Shown piece by piece: positions 14,237 through 26,700 of a DNA stretch of 64,000 nucleotides (the first letter of the stretch is position 1; each line of letters starts with the position of its first letter). The translations under genes and the position numbers were made by a program. Location: contig CP126191.1 of assembly GCA_030272155.1 (NCBI GenBank), positions 4,734,501-4,798,500 on the forward strand, read 5' to 3'. This DNA comes from Tetradesmus obliquus. Lineage: Eukaryota > Chlorophyta > Chlorophyceae > Sphaeropleales > Scenedesmaceae. The notes beneath the pieces were generated by a model. That model made no database searches and was not told where the DNA came from. It saw only the letters and a program-made list of their open reading frames with translations.

Positions 14237-15323
14237 CACCTTGCCCATCTGGTCCTCCAGCTTCAGCCACTTGTCGAAGAGCTTGCCCCCGATGATCATC
14301 TCCACGGGGATGCTGGCCTGGCCCATATACTCTGCACCAACAATGTCCGCGTCCTGTCACAATCCCAGCAGCAGGACCGGCAGCAGCAGCACAGCATGCA
14401 GGGCGTGTGCACTTCAGCAGCAACAATAGCAGCTCATAGCCCATATGGAGCCTATTTGCAGCCCATATGGAGCAGGCTGTGGGGATGGGAGCATGTGACC
14501 CGCAACATTGGGACTTTTGGTTGTCACAGAGAGCAAGAGGTGTGCTCAACAGCACCTGCGCAGCTCAGCCCAGAGGGTACTAGTTCATAGCAGGTTTTCT
14601 GGGACAACTGCATCTCCCTGAAGTTTCCTGAAATCTGCAGCAGCCGTGGCGCCAGGGGCACCTGTGCAGCTGCATCGATGCCCGTGTCCCATGGGACTTC
14701 ACATGCAGCAGAACAACTGCAAGGGGGCGGTTTACTTGAGACTGAGACACCCAGTTATTGTGTGGAGGGGTACAACCGCTTACCGGGGCTCAAGCTCTTG
14801 CGTACACGCTGATCAAAGTCGCTTGCCGCTCACCCCCGCCTCCCTCCCCTGGTAGGCTTTCCCCACCTGTTCAGTGTGCTGACTGGCAGTGACAACTTTG
14901 CTTCCCGCTTACCCCCCCTGGAGCACATGAAATTCGAGCTCGCTTGTCGCTTACCCCCCCTTCATATTAAGTCGGTGTCTCAGTCTCAAATAAACCGCCC
15001 CCAAGTTGCTAGAAGCGCAGCAGTTACTGCCACAGCGGCCGCACCTTGACCTCTATGCGCAGCTCCTCCGCCTCATCTGCCACGTACACCTCCACGCGCT
15101 CATTCCACACCGGGTCATTTGTAGACTGGCAGATGGAGCTGCGCAGGCGCCGTGTGCTGCCCACATCCAGGCACACGTATGGGTCCACTGAGCCTGCCAA
15201 CTCAGGCAGCTGGTTGCAGCACAGCACGCGCTTGACAAAGCCAGTGGCCTGGTTGGCAATGGACATGGGCAGGTCCTTTCCCTCATGGATGGTGACATCC
15301 AAGATGCCGTGCAGCAGCACCAT
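7127..15323 (-). CDS. PLD: Phospholipase D, plant C2-type (19 exons)
   Basis: Hydrolyses phosphatidylcholine and related lipids to phosphatidic acid; C2-PLDs are Ca2+-dependent membrane-associated signalling enzymes. Exons (minus): 15323-15045, 14353-14240, 13921-13832, 13539-13349, 13074-12951, 12661-12566, 12276-11921, 11721-11645, 11334-11242, 11003-10897, 10587-10437, 10225-10155, 9950-9841, 9602-9533, 9321-9203, 8912-8804, 8546-8324, 8077-7857, 7432-7127. All phases agree and give about 968 residues (plant PLD-alpha about 810). The ATG at 15323 opens [18 protein letters not shown], the usual C2 start. C2 spans about 1-160. HKD motif 1 is HQKTIILD (330-337), motif 2 HSKLMIVD (800-807), with [11 protein letters not shown] between them. 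The excess length is Ala/Ser-rich inserts in exons 7 and 17. Oddity: the usual C-terminal Leu-Thr-Thr is absent; GTGAGG near 7240 could be a donor, so the last 30 or so residues are uncertain. Confidence 0.95.
11380..11424. repeat. (CCAG)n microsatellite
   Basis: About eleven tandem CCAG units in the PLD intron between exons 8 and 9. Confidence 0.9.
12433..12483. repeat. (CTG)n tract in PLD intron
   Basis: About 17 uninterrupted CTG units in the intron between PLD exons 6 and 7. Similar tracts adjoin other PLD splice sites at about 13079-13110, 14193-14235 and 10224-10250. Confidence 0.9.
14723..15002. mobile_element. MITE-like element with 28-bp terminal inverted repeats
   Basis: Left arm 14723-14750 begins GGGGGCGGTTTACTTGAGAC; the right arm 14975-15002 is its reverse complement with one mismatch (TTATTTG against TTACTTG). 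The 280-bp body has no coding capacity and repeats a CGCTTxxCGCTyACCCCC-type motif three times. It lies wholly within PLD intron 1. No clear target-site duplication is seen (both flanks simply carry AA). A non-autonomous DNA transposon is the best reading; a structured intron element is the alternative. Confidence 0.7.
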
Positions 15324-16251
15324 GCTGCCTGCTGTTGCCTGGTGATACAGCAGCACACAGCAGCAGCTGCACGTGTGAGCCACTGTCCAGGAAGGTATGT
15401 TACAGTGGCAGCAGTTACGTGGTGCTGATTCATGCAAAGAACGCACTTAGGGAATCTCCAGGGCCTGGGTCCGCAGGTGACTAGCAGGTGACTGTGCTAC
15501 TGCTGCTGTTGGGAGCACTCCGGTCACTGCTTGAGACACGAACTGCTTCAGCAATAGCAATGAGGCTGTGCCTGGGTCCAAGTGTGGCGTGCTGCGCAGG
15601 CAAGCTTGTTCCGACGGGTGCGTTGAGTAGTTGCACGGTGGCAGGACAGCTCAAGCTGTTTTACAAACGAAGCTTGAACACGTTTGCTGTGAACAGAGGA
15701 TCATACGAAACAAGTGCCGGTCAATGGCAGAGCACCGTCAACAGCAGCAACAACACCAGGACGGGCCTCGTGGTGAGCAAGTCGATTTGATTTGCCACAG
15801 GTGATTGCAGCGCATGGGCTGAAGAAGGCACAGCTTGACCGTCACCGTCGCTGCCAGCACTTGTTAGAGCCAACCGTTGACACAACACGAGAAGACGACT
15901 TTGCCGTTTGGAGTCTGCTACCATTGTAAATTGCTCCACCACCACGGCCATAGGCTTGCAGCTGGGTACTGTACGGCCGGGCGCGTACGTGTCTGCACTC
16001 TCCCCGTGCAGTGCGTCCTGGTACACGTCCACTGAACCTGCCACGTTGGCACAAACACCGCCAGTGGCGTCTGACACAGCCACAATTTTAATCAGCATCT
16101 GCAACACCCAAACATACGGTGCATGGCTCCACCAACAAGCTGGCCAGTGGTGTAACCAGCTAGCACCGCAGCCTGCCACAACACTGGACAAGCCTGCTGC
16201 ACGTCAGCAGTTGCAGCAGAGGCGCTCCATATCACTAAGTGTAACACCTGC
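15324..16251. other. PLD/KIFBP spacer with a coding-like segment
   Basis: This 0.93-kb spacer lies between two minus-strand genes and should hold the PLD promoter and the KIFBP-like 3' UTR. On the minus strand an acceptor-like GTTGCAG precedes an ATG at 16098, and the frame stays open to 15721 with a plausible beginning (MLIKIVAVSDATGG...). I could not connect it to another exon or a known family, so it is not called a gene. Confidence 0.3.
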
Positions 16252-19200
16252 TTAGGCAGCTGCACGCAGCCGCTGCTGCATGGCCATCTGGCGCTGCGTC
16301 AGTGCCAGCTTCTCCTTCAGCAGTGACGCCATCTCTGCTGCCATGGCGGCCTCCTGCTCCCATGCTGCCACGCTGTTCTGCTTGACGTAGCCAACCAGCG
16401 TGTCCAGCCAAAACACGGCTTGCTCCACGGCAGCAATGTACTCCCTGCAGCAGTGAACAAAAGACACACACGTACATGTCACAACTTGGTCCATCACATG
16501 TATACATTTCAAGGCAACAACATGATGATGAAGGTGCCAGGGCCAGCACATGCGAAGGCAGAGCTTTTACACGCAACACACATGCACACAAGCTGCTGCC
16601 AGGTGTGCAACGCCCTCAAACTCGTGTCAATAAGCAGCTTTCAGCAGCTGCTGCGCGCAGCCCACCTGGGCTCCTTGTGCTGCGCTGCGCCCGCCTGCAG
16701 CACCCGCGCCATGCAGAAGGCAGCGCTGAGGTAGTGCTGCTCCATCTCCGGCTCCACCTTGGCAGGCAGCTGCCCATCATCACCTTTGAAGCTGTCCAGG
16801 AACAGCTGGTAGTGCAGCGAGGCAGCTGAGCCAGCAGCAGCCACCTGCACACCAGCACAGGCAGCAGAACAACCGTCACACGCATGGCGTTAGCTGTAGC
16901 TGCAGCAGCGCGGAGCAGCGGCGAGTGTGCAACGCCACATAACACGCACAGTGTGTTTGACACTCATCCAGTGCCGACTCTTGCTGCAACATTGCCGTCC
17001 CATGACTGCAACTGCTGCTTCTGCTGCTTCTGGAGCGCGGCAACAGCAGTTGCAGCTGCAGTGCTGCTGTCCTCCAAGCACACCTACAGCAACTCTCACA
17101 CGCACCTTGTCCGGCTCTCGCCCCGCAGCTGCCTTGATGTCTCCGATCTCCCTGAAGATGTTGCCCAGCTCCAGGCTGATGCTGCGGCTCAGCCCGGGGT
17201 AGTGCTGCTGCGACAGCTGGCCCTCCAGCGGCTGCAGCAGCTTGGCGCGGCTGCGGTGCATCACGCAGCGCTTGTGGGCGTCCGCCTCAAAGCCCGCCAG
17301 ACACCTGCGCCGAGCACATGCAACCGGGGGGCAAACACAGCAGGCAGGAGGCGGGTGAGTGTATACCCAACAGCCATCTGCTGAGCTGATTGTACATTTC
17401 TTGACCTGAGCAGAGAACCCCGTGGGGCACAATGCAGGAAAGGCAGCCAGCATGTGTTGTCGCCAGAAGCAGTTTCCTCGCTGCAACCTTGCTGTCCGCC
17501 TGCCGTACGCACCTGTACAGGTTGCTCATCTCAAACAGGATGTTGCAGTGCTCCGTGACCCAGCCCTCCAGCTGGTAGTACTGCAGCGCTTGCTTGAACC
17601 ACGGCAGCGCTGCTTTGAATAGCGCGAGGGCAGCATCAGGGCTGTCAGCGAGCGCGGCATCGCCCCAAGCGAGGCCTGACAGCTCAGGCACGCCTGGCAG
17701 TGCATCAAATGACAGCACAGCTGGCACATCAGCTGGGCCTGCAAAGCTGTATAACAGCTGCCTGCCTTCCACATGCAGCTCATGTGATGCCACCAGCGTG
17801 TACAGGTGCAGCTTGGCTAGGGCCAGGCACACGTTGGCTGCTACGTCTGCCTCCAAGCACTGCAGCGCGGCTTGCATCTGCAGCGAGCTGCCTGCAAGCT
17901 GCTTCGCCTCCTCCTGCTGCTGCGCCTGCTGTTTGTCCTTGCCTGACTTGATGTCTTGCTGCTCCTTCTGTGCTTGGTCTTTGCGCTGCCCGTCTTGCTG
18001 TGTGTGCCCTTGCTGCTGCTGCTGCTGCTGCTCCTCTTGCTCGGCTAGTGCTGCAGGTGGGCCCCCTGCTGCCTCTGACACAGATGGGCTGCTGCTGCTG
18101 CTGCCATCAGCCTTTGCGCATGGGCTGGCTGCCTCGTTGCTAGGCTGCTTCACACTGTCAGCATTTTGTTGCTGCTGCTGCTGGTCACTGTCTGCGAGGC
18201 CAGCCCCGGGTTGAGCAACGTCTGCCTGCTGCTGCTTTTGCTGCCACTGCAGCAGCATCTGCTCCACTGCCGCACAGCAGTACTGCGACAGTGCAAACGC
18301 ATTGCCGTCCAGGAAGTAGCCAGATAGCTGCAGGCAGTTCTGCACCCACTCGTTGACGCTGAAGTTGCCTGCAGCGGGACAACATTGGCAGCGCACCACT
18401 TTCAGAAAGGCCACGCGCCTCTGCTGCCACTTTGCTGCTGTTGTCGGCGTACAGTGCTGCTGCAGGTTGCTAAGTGGTACATAACACAGTGCCTTGGCTG
18501 TCGAAGTCATATTGATGCAGCATGCTTTCAGTGTAACAGTGACATGTGTGTTGCAGATTAGTGCAATCGCAGCATTCAGGGCCTGCACAGCTACGCTGCT
18601 TCTTGCTCGGGTCCCCTGGATGATGCTGCGCACAGGGTTTGCAGATGCGCCCGTTGCATTGCTGGACAAATACCCGTGCCACAACCCAACAGGAATGACA
18701 AATTCAAAAGGAAAAGTAGTCGCGCCACACACCTTCTTTGATCTGCCTGTTGAGGGTTGCTGCGCAGTATGACGCGCTGAGCACCTTGTCGCCAGCGTGC
18801 CCATGCACCTGGGCCAGGTAGTACAGCGTGGTGGTATAGTGCAGCTCAACCGCAGCAACATCAGTCAGCTCTGCCACCCAGCTGCCTGTGCTGCTGCTGG
18901 GTGCTGGCTGCTCTTGCTGTTCGCTGTTGGGATCCTGCTGCTCCTGTTGCTGCTGCTGTGCTGCACTGCCGCTGCTGGTGCTGTCCTGCAGGATGGCTTT
19001 AATCCTGCTGTAGAGTTCTGCTGCTGTCTGAAGGTGTTGCAGCGACTTGTCAAAATCTTCCCTGCTGCACCACAGCCCACCGAGGGCATTGTGAGCTTGC
19101 TGCTGTGCTGCGTATGACTGCAGGCTTGGTGGCCAAGGGAACTCCAGTGCTTGCTCCACAGCGTGCTGCCCATCTGCTACCAAGTCCGTCTCCAGCAGCG

Positions 19201-19480
19201 CAAGGCCACGCTCCAGCTGACAGTAGGCGATGCAGTGGCTAAGTATGGTGCTGGCTTCCTGGCTGACTGCTGCAAGCGCTGCTGCCTGCTGTTCCAGAGA
19301 GACCAACAGGTCTGAGCAGGCATACTTTGACTTGTACGGCTCGCTGTCGTCATCCTCGACAGCCCGCAGCCTCCTGCAATCTAAAATTCTCGGCAGAAAT
19401 TCGTTCCTAATGAAGCCGGAGGACGGATCGGAGCTCGGTGCCGGTTCAAGCTGCTGGTGCCCATCTGTTGCTGCCATCAT
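16252..19480 (-). CDS. KIFBP: KIF-binding protein (KIFBP/KBP) homologue
   Basis: KBP proteins are TPR-like helical adaptors that bind kinesin motor domains and block microtubule attachment. Exons (minus): 19480-18733, 18368-17513, 17304-17106, 16844-16666, 16444-16252; phases agree and give 724 residues (human 621). The frame is open up to 19522 but the first ATG is at 19480. Family-like stretches are the TPR-type helices around LHYTTTLYYLAQVHGHAGD, the following EWVQNCLQLSGYFL, the block GWVTEHCNILFEMSNLYR and the C-terminal EYIAAVEQAVFWLDTLV. A Gln/Ser/Ala-rich insert of about 130 residues in exon 2 (about 18240-17880) is absent from animal proteins. Identification is from remembered family pattern, so moderately sure. 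It is divergent from the receptor kinase. Confidence 0.7.
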
Positions 19481-20108
19481 GTTCCCCTCGAATGGTATGT
19501 CCTGATGTACTAAGAGTGACAATACTTTTGCTCAAGCATAATTGTGTCTTTGTTTCGCGAGCACCGCTTGTTTGATTTGAACATGTGTTACATTATGTCA
19601 CCTGCAAGACGATGAGACGCAAAACCAGCTGCCATCAGTTTGAAAAGTTGTTTCTGTTTGTTGTACGCTATCAGGTGGAATTTTTCAGAAGCTATCGCTC
19701 TCGATCATCAACTGCCATGGTCAGGTCGAACATCGTCCTTGTCCGGATGGTGCAGAAATCATTGCACCGCAGTTGCTTCTACAGCACCTCCCACTGTGGT
19801 GTGTAGGTTTCCAGTTGGTCTGGGTAGCAATGCTTTGATTGTATGCAAACGTCGCAAACGCCTTGACCGACGTTCAACCAACCAAGAGTACGCCCCGCTT
19901 TACGGCAACCCGCTGGAACAAGAATACCAACACCTTCATCTTTTTTTCCGTCGTTCAGTGTTGGCGTGCTTCAGACTGCGCAGATCAGATCCGTCCAATG
20001 CGGTTGTGTCGTTCACAGCTGCTGCCAGCAAGCACTGAGCAGCACAATTAGCTGAGGCGCTACCATCAGCCAGCAGGTAGAGCCATGCTGTGGTAGTGGG
20101 CTGCGATC
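19481..20108. promoter_or_regulatory. Shared divergent promoter region
   Basis: These 628 bp separate the ATG of the KIFBP-like gene (minus) from the ATG of the receptor kinase (plus). It must contain both 5' UTRs and promoters. It is visibly less CTG-rich and more AT-rich than its neighbours. I saw no clear TATA box. Confidence 0.55.
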
Positions 20109-20674
20109 ATGCTCATCTGCAGTCTGCGCAACTCGTTTGTGCTACTGCTGGTGCTGCTTTCGATATGCCAAGGTCGGGCTCAGAAGAACGAATCAGGTGA
20201 GCAGCGAGCTTACAAGCAGCAGCGTCATACGTAACATAATGTTTGATTGTGTGCGTATCAATGGACTCGGTCGAGGGACAGCCTGTTCGGAACGCTGAGC
20301 CTGGTCAGTCCTCAGGACCGCTGAGTGGTCAGGACCGGCAGCACTGCAGCCTTCTTCTACTGCACAACTACAAGTTGGAACTGTCACATGAGCTTACACG
20401 TTTTTCATTGTTTCTTTTTTCTCGATGGCTGGCCAGATGCCAATCCAGTAAGGGGCGGCAACAGCAGCAGCCCAGCAGCAAGCCCCTTCATCACGTCCAC
20501 AGACCCTCTACCAGCGCCTAGCGTCAGCTTCAACAGCAGCGGCAGTAACAATGATGAGGCTGGAGCTCCAGCAGCAGCGGATGTGTCTGCACCCTCTCCA
20601 GGTGTGCTGCTGCCAGCCTCTTCAGGCGCATGCCCAGCCAGGCTGCTGACGCTGCTGCAGGAGCAGCATAACAA

Positions 20675-20707
<33 letters not shown>

Positions 20708-23700
20708 GCCACGGCGTGCTGCTGCAGGCAACGCAACTAAGAATGCAACCAAGCAGAATAGCACATCTGACCAGGAGCCTCAGCAGCAGCCAGCCAGCCA
20801 AGAGCAGCGCAGGCAGCAGCTGCCTGCGTGGCCGCCTGAGCCCCTCAGGTCTGGCCTGACATGCACCATGGAGGTCAGCCACCTGGCAGTGGCCATGCCC
20901 GGCTCAGCACATGTGTGCAGCGCATTCCGCATCAAGAACAACCTCATGAGTGCGCTGTACAGCTGGCAGCTGGTGTGGGAGCCGGGAGCGGCAGGAGGGC
21001 TGCTGGCTGCTGGCGCTGACGGCGCAGTTGTCATTTCAAGCGACCCAGGTGCGTGAGCAGGCACATGGAACATCTTGGAATGCACCATTTCAGCGGTAGC
21101 AGCAGCATCCACAGGAACATGGCAATGGCCGGGGTTGCTTGTAGGGTGTCCAGTGATGGCGCCGTTGCTCAATCTACTCAAGCGCGCCATGGCTTGGTCG
21201 CCTCACGTACCTTGCTGTACTGTGCAGACGGCGACGCGCCTGTGGTGCGTGTAATCAACGTAGCCTCCAGCTCTGAGATCGCAGCGCAAGGCGGCACGGC
21301 GGACTTCATGGTGCAGATGGTGCTGCCAAGCGCCAGCGACAACAGCAGCAGCAATAGCAGCAGCAGTGCAACCACAAGGCGGCTGCGCGTCAGCCCTGGC
21401 ATTGCTTCCGTGTTCCTGAATGGTGAGTGTTTGTGTGTCTCACAGGCGGAAGCTGCTGGCTGGGCAGTACTGCCATCATATCAGCAGCTCGGTCAAACTG
21501 CCAGCAGCTGACGCACGCAGATTATGCGCGCTGCACGGTGCATGCACACGTCGTGCTGGCGCTGGCAACACACTGACAGATGTTGTTGTTGCATCGTTGC
21601 AATGCGCAGGCTTGCAATGCACAAGGCTGCCGCTGGTCCCCAGTGAAGGCCCAAGCGGTGCAGCGCCAGGCAGCGAGGACTGCACAGCAACCCGCTGGTC
21701 TGTCTCAGACAACGGCCTGTTCCGGCCGCTGCCAGATGCTGGCAACAGCAGCAGCAACAGCAGCAGCAGCAATGCAACAGATGCAGCTCTGCAGGCGGCA
21801 CTGAACTTTCTGTCCTGCAGTGCTCACTACTGCTGTGGGCTGCAAGTGACGCCCAACAGCAATGGGCCGACACCTGACAGCAGCAAGGCTGCAGTGGAGC
21901 CTGTCATAGCAGCTTTTGCAGGGCCAAGCAGCAGCAGCGGCAGCGGAAGCAGCAGCAGCAGCAGCAGCGGCAGCAGCAGCAGCAGCAGCAGCACAAGCAA
22001 CGGCTCTATTGCTGCACAGCAGGTGGGTGTGCAAGAAGGTCTATGCAGTTCATGAGACAGTCGCAGCTGAATGTTATAACAATAGTCTGTACAGCATGTC
22101 ACTGCACATCCAGTATGTTACGCTGCCAGTGTGCAGTGTAACCCGCAGCTTGCGTTCAAAGTTACCTCGACATATGCTGGTCTTGACACGTGCTGTCTAG
22201 CGAGATTGCATTCATGGTTACCTTGACATGTGCTGGTCTACCAGGATTGATGTTAAGCACAGCATTGTAGGTCGTACAACTTTGACTGCTGAGCTTGCAT
22301 TGCAGGAACCAAACGTGACAGCAATGGCAAGGGCACCCAGTGCACCGTCACCAGCAGCAAACGCGCCAAGCGAAGCTTCTGCTGCCAGCCTGCCAGCTGG
22401 TGACATAAGCGTACCACCTACACCTGCAGAAGCAGTCACTCCCGTCAGCCCTGTGCTGGACACCAACCGCAGCAGCAGCAACAGCAGCAGCAGCAGTACT
22501 ACCAGCAACCTGCTGGCTGCAGTACTGTCCAGTGTGATCGGCGCTTGTGCAGCAGCAGCTATTGTTGCCCTGCTGGTGATCCGGCACAGGCGTGGCAAGA
22601 ACAAGCAGCAGCAAGATCCGCTACAGCAGCTGTTTGCAAAGCAGCACAGTGGGCCAGTGCCGCAGCTGGCCACTGCAGCACTGGTCAGGGCTGCCTCAAG
22701 CGCCAGCAGTGACTCCAGTGGCTCGCAAGCAGCAGGTGAGATGACTGTGCAGCACTGGAGGCACTGGAGTAGGACGGCGTGAGTCGAGCTCTGCCTTGCT
22801 GTCAGCTGCGGCTGTGCTGTGCACTGCTGTGGCAGTACCTCCCGCGCTGCACAACAACAGCCTGTGCTGCCTCATTGAGCAACTGCAGCTGGTCCCAGCA
22901 TCATACATAAGCAGCATGACTCGTGCGCCGTAACCACATACTCGTGCCTGCTTGCTTGCTTGCTGTCGTGCTGTGCTGCAGTTGCTGGACCCGCCAGCCA
23001 GGGTGGCAGCAGCACCAGCGAGTGGCAGCAGCAGCACCAGCAGCAGCGGCTGCGCACGTCACCCTACCACACTGCCCTGACGATGCCAGTCAGCGGCAGC
23101 GAGGCTGCGCCCAGTGGCAGCGTGTGGCGCTCTGGCAGCTGGCAGGGCCCTGAGCGTGTCAACCAGCTGGCAGCAGGGTGAGGGCAAACTTGCTGCGAAC
23201 GGCTGAGCTAGATGCAATGCAGCTCCTCAGCATAATTTAATCACCAACTCGTAGCTGTATATGAAGCATGACGAAGTGAAGCACATGCGCGACACTGAAG
23301 ATTCATGACACTGTTGTGAATGCACAGTTGGCCTGCTGCTGTTGATCCGCACCATACAGTCCTCGTGTCTCCACTTTGAAGGCCCTCCTCACTCACTCGT
23401 TTACTTGTTCCTTGCCGCAGGCAGCCACTGTTCAGGAGCGTCAGCGGCCCGCACGCACTGCTGCAGCACAGCCCACCAAAGCCAGGCCTGCACCCCTTCC
23501 TTACCACCCCTAGTGCTGGCTCTGGCGCATCTGGCACATCTGTTGCGGCCCTCAGCCGTAACACACCCCCACGGCCTTCAGCCGCAGTGCCTGGCAGTAG
23601 CATCAGCGCAAAGTATGGAGAGGCTTCAGACAGCTACCAGAGAGCCGCTGCTGCCCCCAACAGCCTGAGAAGGCTCAGCAGCAGCAACTCAACTGCAGCT

Positions 23701-26700
23701 GCTGCAGCTGCTGCAGCTGCTGCTGCAGCTAGCAGTGGTGGCGAAGGCCTACACAGAGGCACGAGTGGAGTGAGCTGCAGCAGCCACAGCAGCAGTATTG
23801 TCATGGCTGAAAATGCCAGAGCAGCAGCAGGGAACAGCACTTTGGCAGGTCAAAGCACGGGGGGCACCACATGGGGCTCCCTGCGGAGACTGTTTGGCAG
23901 CAATGGCAGCGGCAGCAGCAGCAACTGCAACAGGCTGCCAAAGAGCAGCGTTGCGTCACCAGGCAGCAGCCTGGCATCTGCCCTGCCCCCAGGAGGAGTG
24001 TCATATGGCAGCAATGCCAGCACTGCTGTGGCAGTCTCAACACAGCAGGAAACTAGCAGGCAGCAGCAACTCAGCATGAAGCAGCAGCAGATGCAGCTGG
24101 TGTCGTACCACCAGCAGCAGCATCACCTGCACCCCATGCGCCAGCAGCAGCAGCAGCACTACCAGCTGCAGCACCTGCAGCTGATCCAGGAGACAGCACC
24201 CCTGCCAGCGTCACAGCTGGCAGTAGCACCTGCAGGGCAGCTAATGTCTAACCTGCACCTCCCTAGCATGCCAGCCACAGGCCCAGCCGGCCAGCTACAG
24301 CCGCATGGTCAAGCAGCAGCAGGATTGCGAGGTGGCATGTCATCCCTTGTAACGGGACAAGACTTGATGATGTCAGCAATCAGCCGGCGCATCAGCCCCA
24401 TCCTGTCGGTGTTTGAGGACGGCAGCAGCGCCACCAGCAATGACAGCTTTGCAGGGCCTGCTGCGTGGCACACGGCTGACAGGCAGATGCTGGAAGAGAC
24501 ACCGGTGCGTGGCTGATGCTGTCGTATTGTCACATATGCTTGCCGCTAATATGTACAGCTCTTGCTGCTTCCGTGTATCTGCTTTACATACGCACGGCTT
24601 TGTTGCATGATCAGCAACACAGCTGTAGTCGCAACGTGTGGACTGCCTCAGCACAGACAAGCATCACGGTTAATGCTAGTTTTGTAGCCGCCCCAACCAG
24701 CCCACGGCGCGTGCGAAGCTGACACCTGTGCCTGCTGTGCCCTGCTGCCCTGTGCCTGCTGCCCTGCCGTGTGCTTTGCGCCGCATCCCCCAGGGCTGGC
24801 TCAACATTGATTTTGCGCGGGAGGTGCGGCTGGAGAGGAAGCTAGGGGAGGGCGGCTTTGGGCAGGTGAGAGCGCTGCAGCAGGACAACATGACAGCCGG
24901 GCTGTGTAACTGTGTCAGACATAGAAAGTTGGCAAGGTTGAGTGTGTCTGTGTTGTGTCTGCGGGAGCTGTCCAAGCTGCAGCTTCCTGACAACAGTTTG
25001 GCACCGTGTCATGACACTGATCAGTGCCACCTGCTCCTGCCTATTACAACAACTGCTGAAAATGACATTGAGCATGACGGCCTACTTGCATTAAACATGA
25101 CCTGGGTAAAAGCTTCACCTGCGCATCACGTGTTCTGCGCCACGCTGCAGGTGTTCCGAGCCCGCTGGCGCCACGAGGTGCTTGCCGCCAAGCTGGTGCC
25201 CTTCATGTCACTCGTGGCACACACCAGCCAGTGCCTGCCCGTGACCCTCGTCAGCGCAGACCAACACGCCGGCAGCAGCAGCAGCGCAGCAGGCCTCGCA
25301 CGAACCGCCTCCCCTCAACCGCCAGGGCCCGCTGCTGCTGCCTCTCCTTCCACAACAGCTGCTGCGGACGCTGTGGGTGTCGGCATGCAGTTCAGCGCTG
25401 CATCGCTGCGCGCCATCAAGATGGAGATAAAGGTGCTGAGTCAGCTGAGCCACCCAAACATTGTGGCCTTCAAGGGCGCTTGCCTGGCCCCGCCTCACAT
25501 CTGCATCCTCGAAGAGCTGGCGGAAGGCGGCTCCCTGCACGGCCGCCTCTACAGCCGCAGCAGCCGCAGAGCAGCACCGCCCGCAGCACGATCCAGCACT
25601 GCTGGAACAGCAGCAGCAGCAGGGGATCTGCAAGCCGTGACGGCAGCAGCAGCAGCAAGCAGGCGGCGAGGCAGGCCCAGCGGCAGCGCAGCAGGCGGCA
25701 GGCTGCCAGCGCAGCCGTTGGCGGCGGCTGAGGTGCTGCGCATTGCCATTGATGTGGCGTCTGCGATGCGGTACCTGCATTGCATGCAGCCGCAGGTGGT
25801 GCATCGTGACCTGAAGCCGCAGAACGTGCTGCTAGACCTGCAGGGCCGCGCCAAGGTGAGGCAGCAGCAGCAGCAACAGCAGCAGGACACGGTTGCCTGC
25901 TGCTTGCTGCTTGCACCAGCGAGACAAGCTGAGCAACACATGCGCAATCTGTATGCGCCTCTGCTGTGAACATGCTCGCGCCAGCTGATGTCGCGTCACC
26001 GTTCTAAGCATCTTCTGCGCTGCATGCTTCCGCTGCTGCCGTGTGGAATTCAATTTGCCTTGCTCTGCCATCTATACCGCAGCTGACGTGCTCCGCTGAG
26101 GCCACTCCTGCAACCCCGCTGCACTGGCTGCCACCTTGTCTGCAGGTGTGTGACTTTGGCATCTCCAAGATGAAGGACGCCTCCCTGGCAGCCAGCAGCA
26201 CCCGGCTGCAGGCAGGCACGCCCGCCTACATGGCTCCCGAGCAGTTTGAGGGCTGCTCTGCCACTGAGATGGTGGATGTGTTCTCCTTTGCGGTGCTGCT
26301 GTGGGAGTGCTGCCAGCAGCAGCAGCCGTGGCGTGACCTGAGCCCCATGCAGATCATCTACGCTGTGGGCCTGCAGGTGCGTGTGGCGGCTTGCTGCTGT
26401 TGTTGTACTTGCGGAAGGCAGGAGAACAGCATGTCAGCTGGCTTTAGTACAGCAGGCAAGGCTCATGCAAGCATTTGTATGGCAGGCGATGCTACGAAAG
26501 CTGCGTGTACGACAGGTGTTGCATGCAGCACAATAAGATACCCCTCTTCAAAGGCGTCTATCCTGCGTGCACCTGTGATGATTGCTGTCCTAGGTCGCTG
26601 CGGCTCACTGCGTGCTGTGTCCTGCCTGCCTGCCTGCAGAAGGAGCGCCTGAAGCGTCCCGCCCGCTGCCCTGACGGGCTGTGGCGGCTGATCGAGGCCT

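Noticed and set aside
19481-19522. Longer N terminus for the KIFBP-like protein
   Set aside because: The frame is open to 19522, but no ATG lies upstream of 19480.
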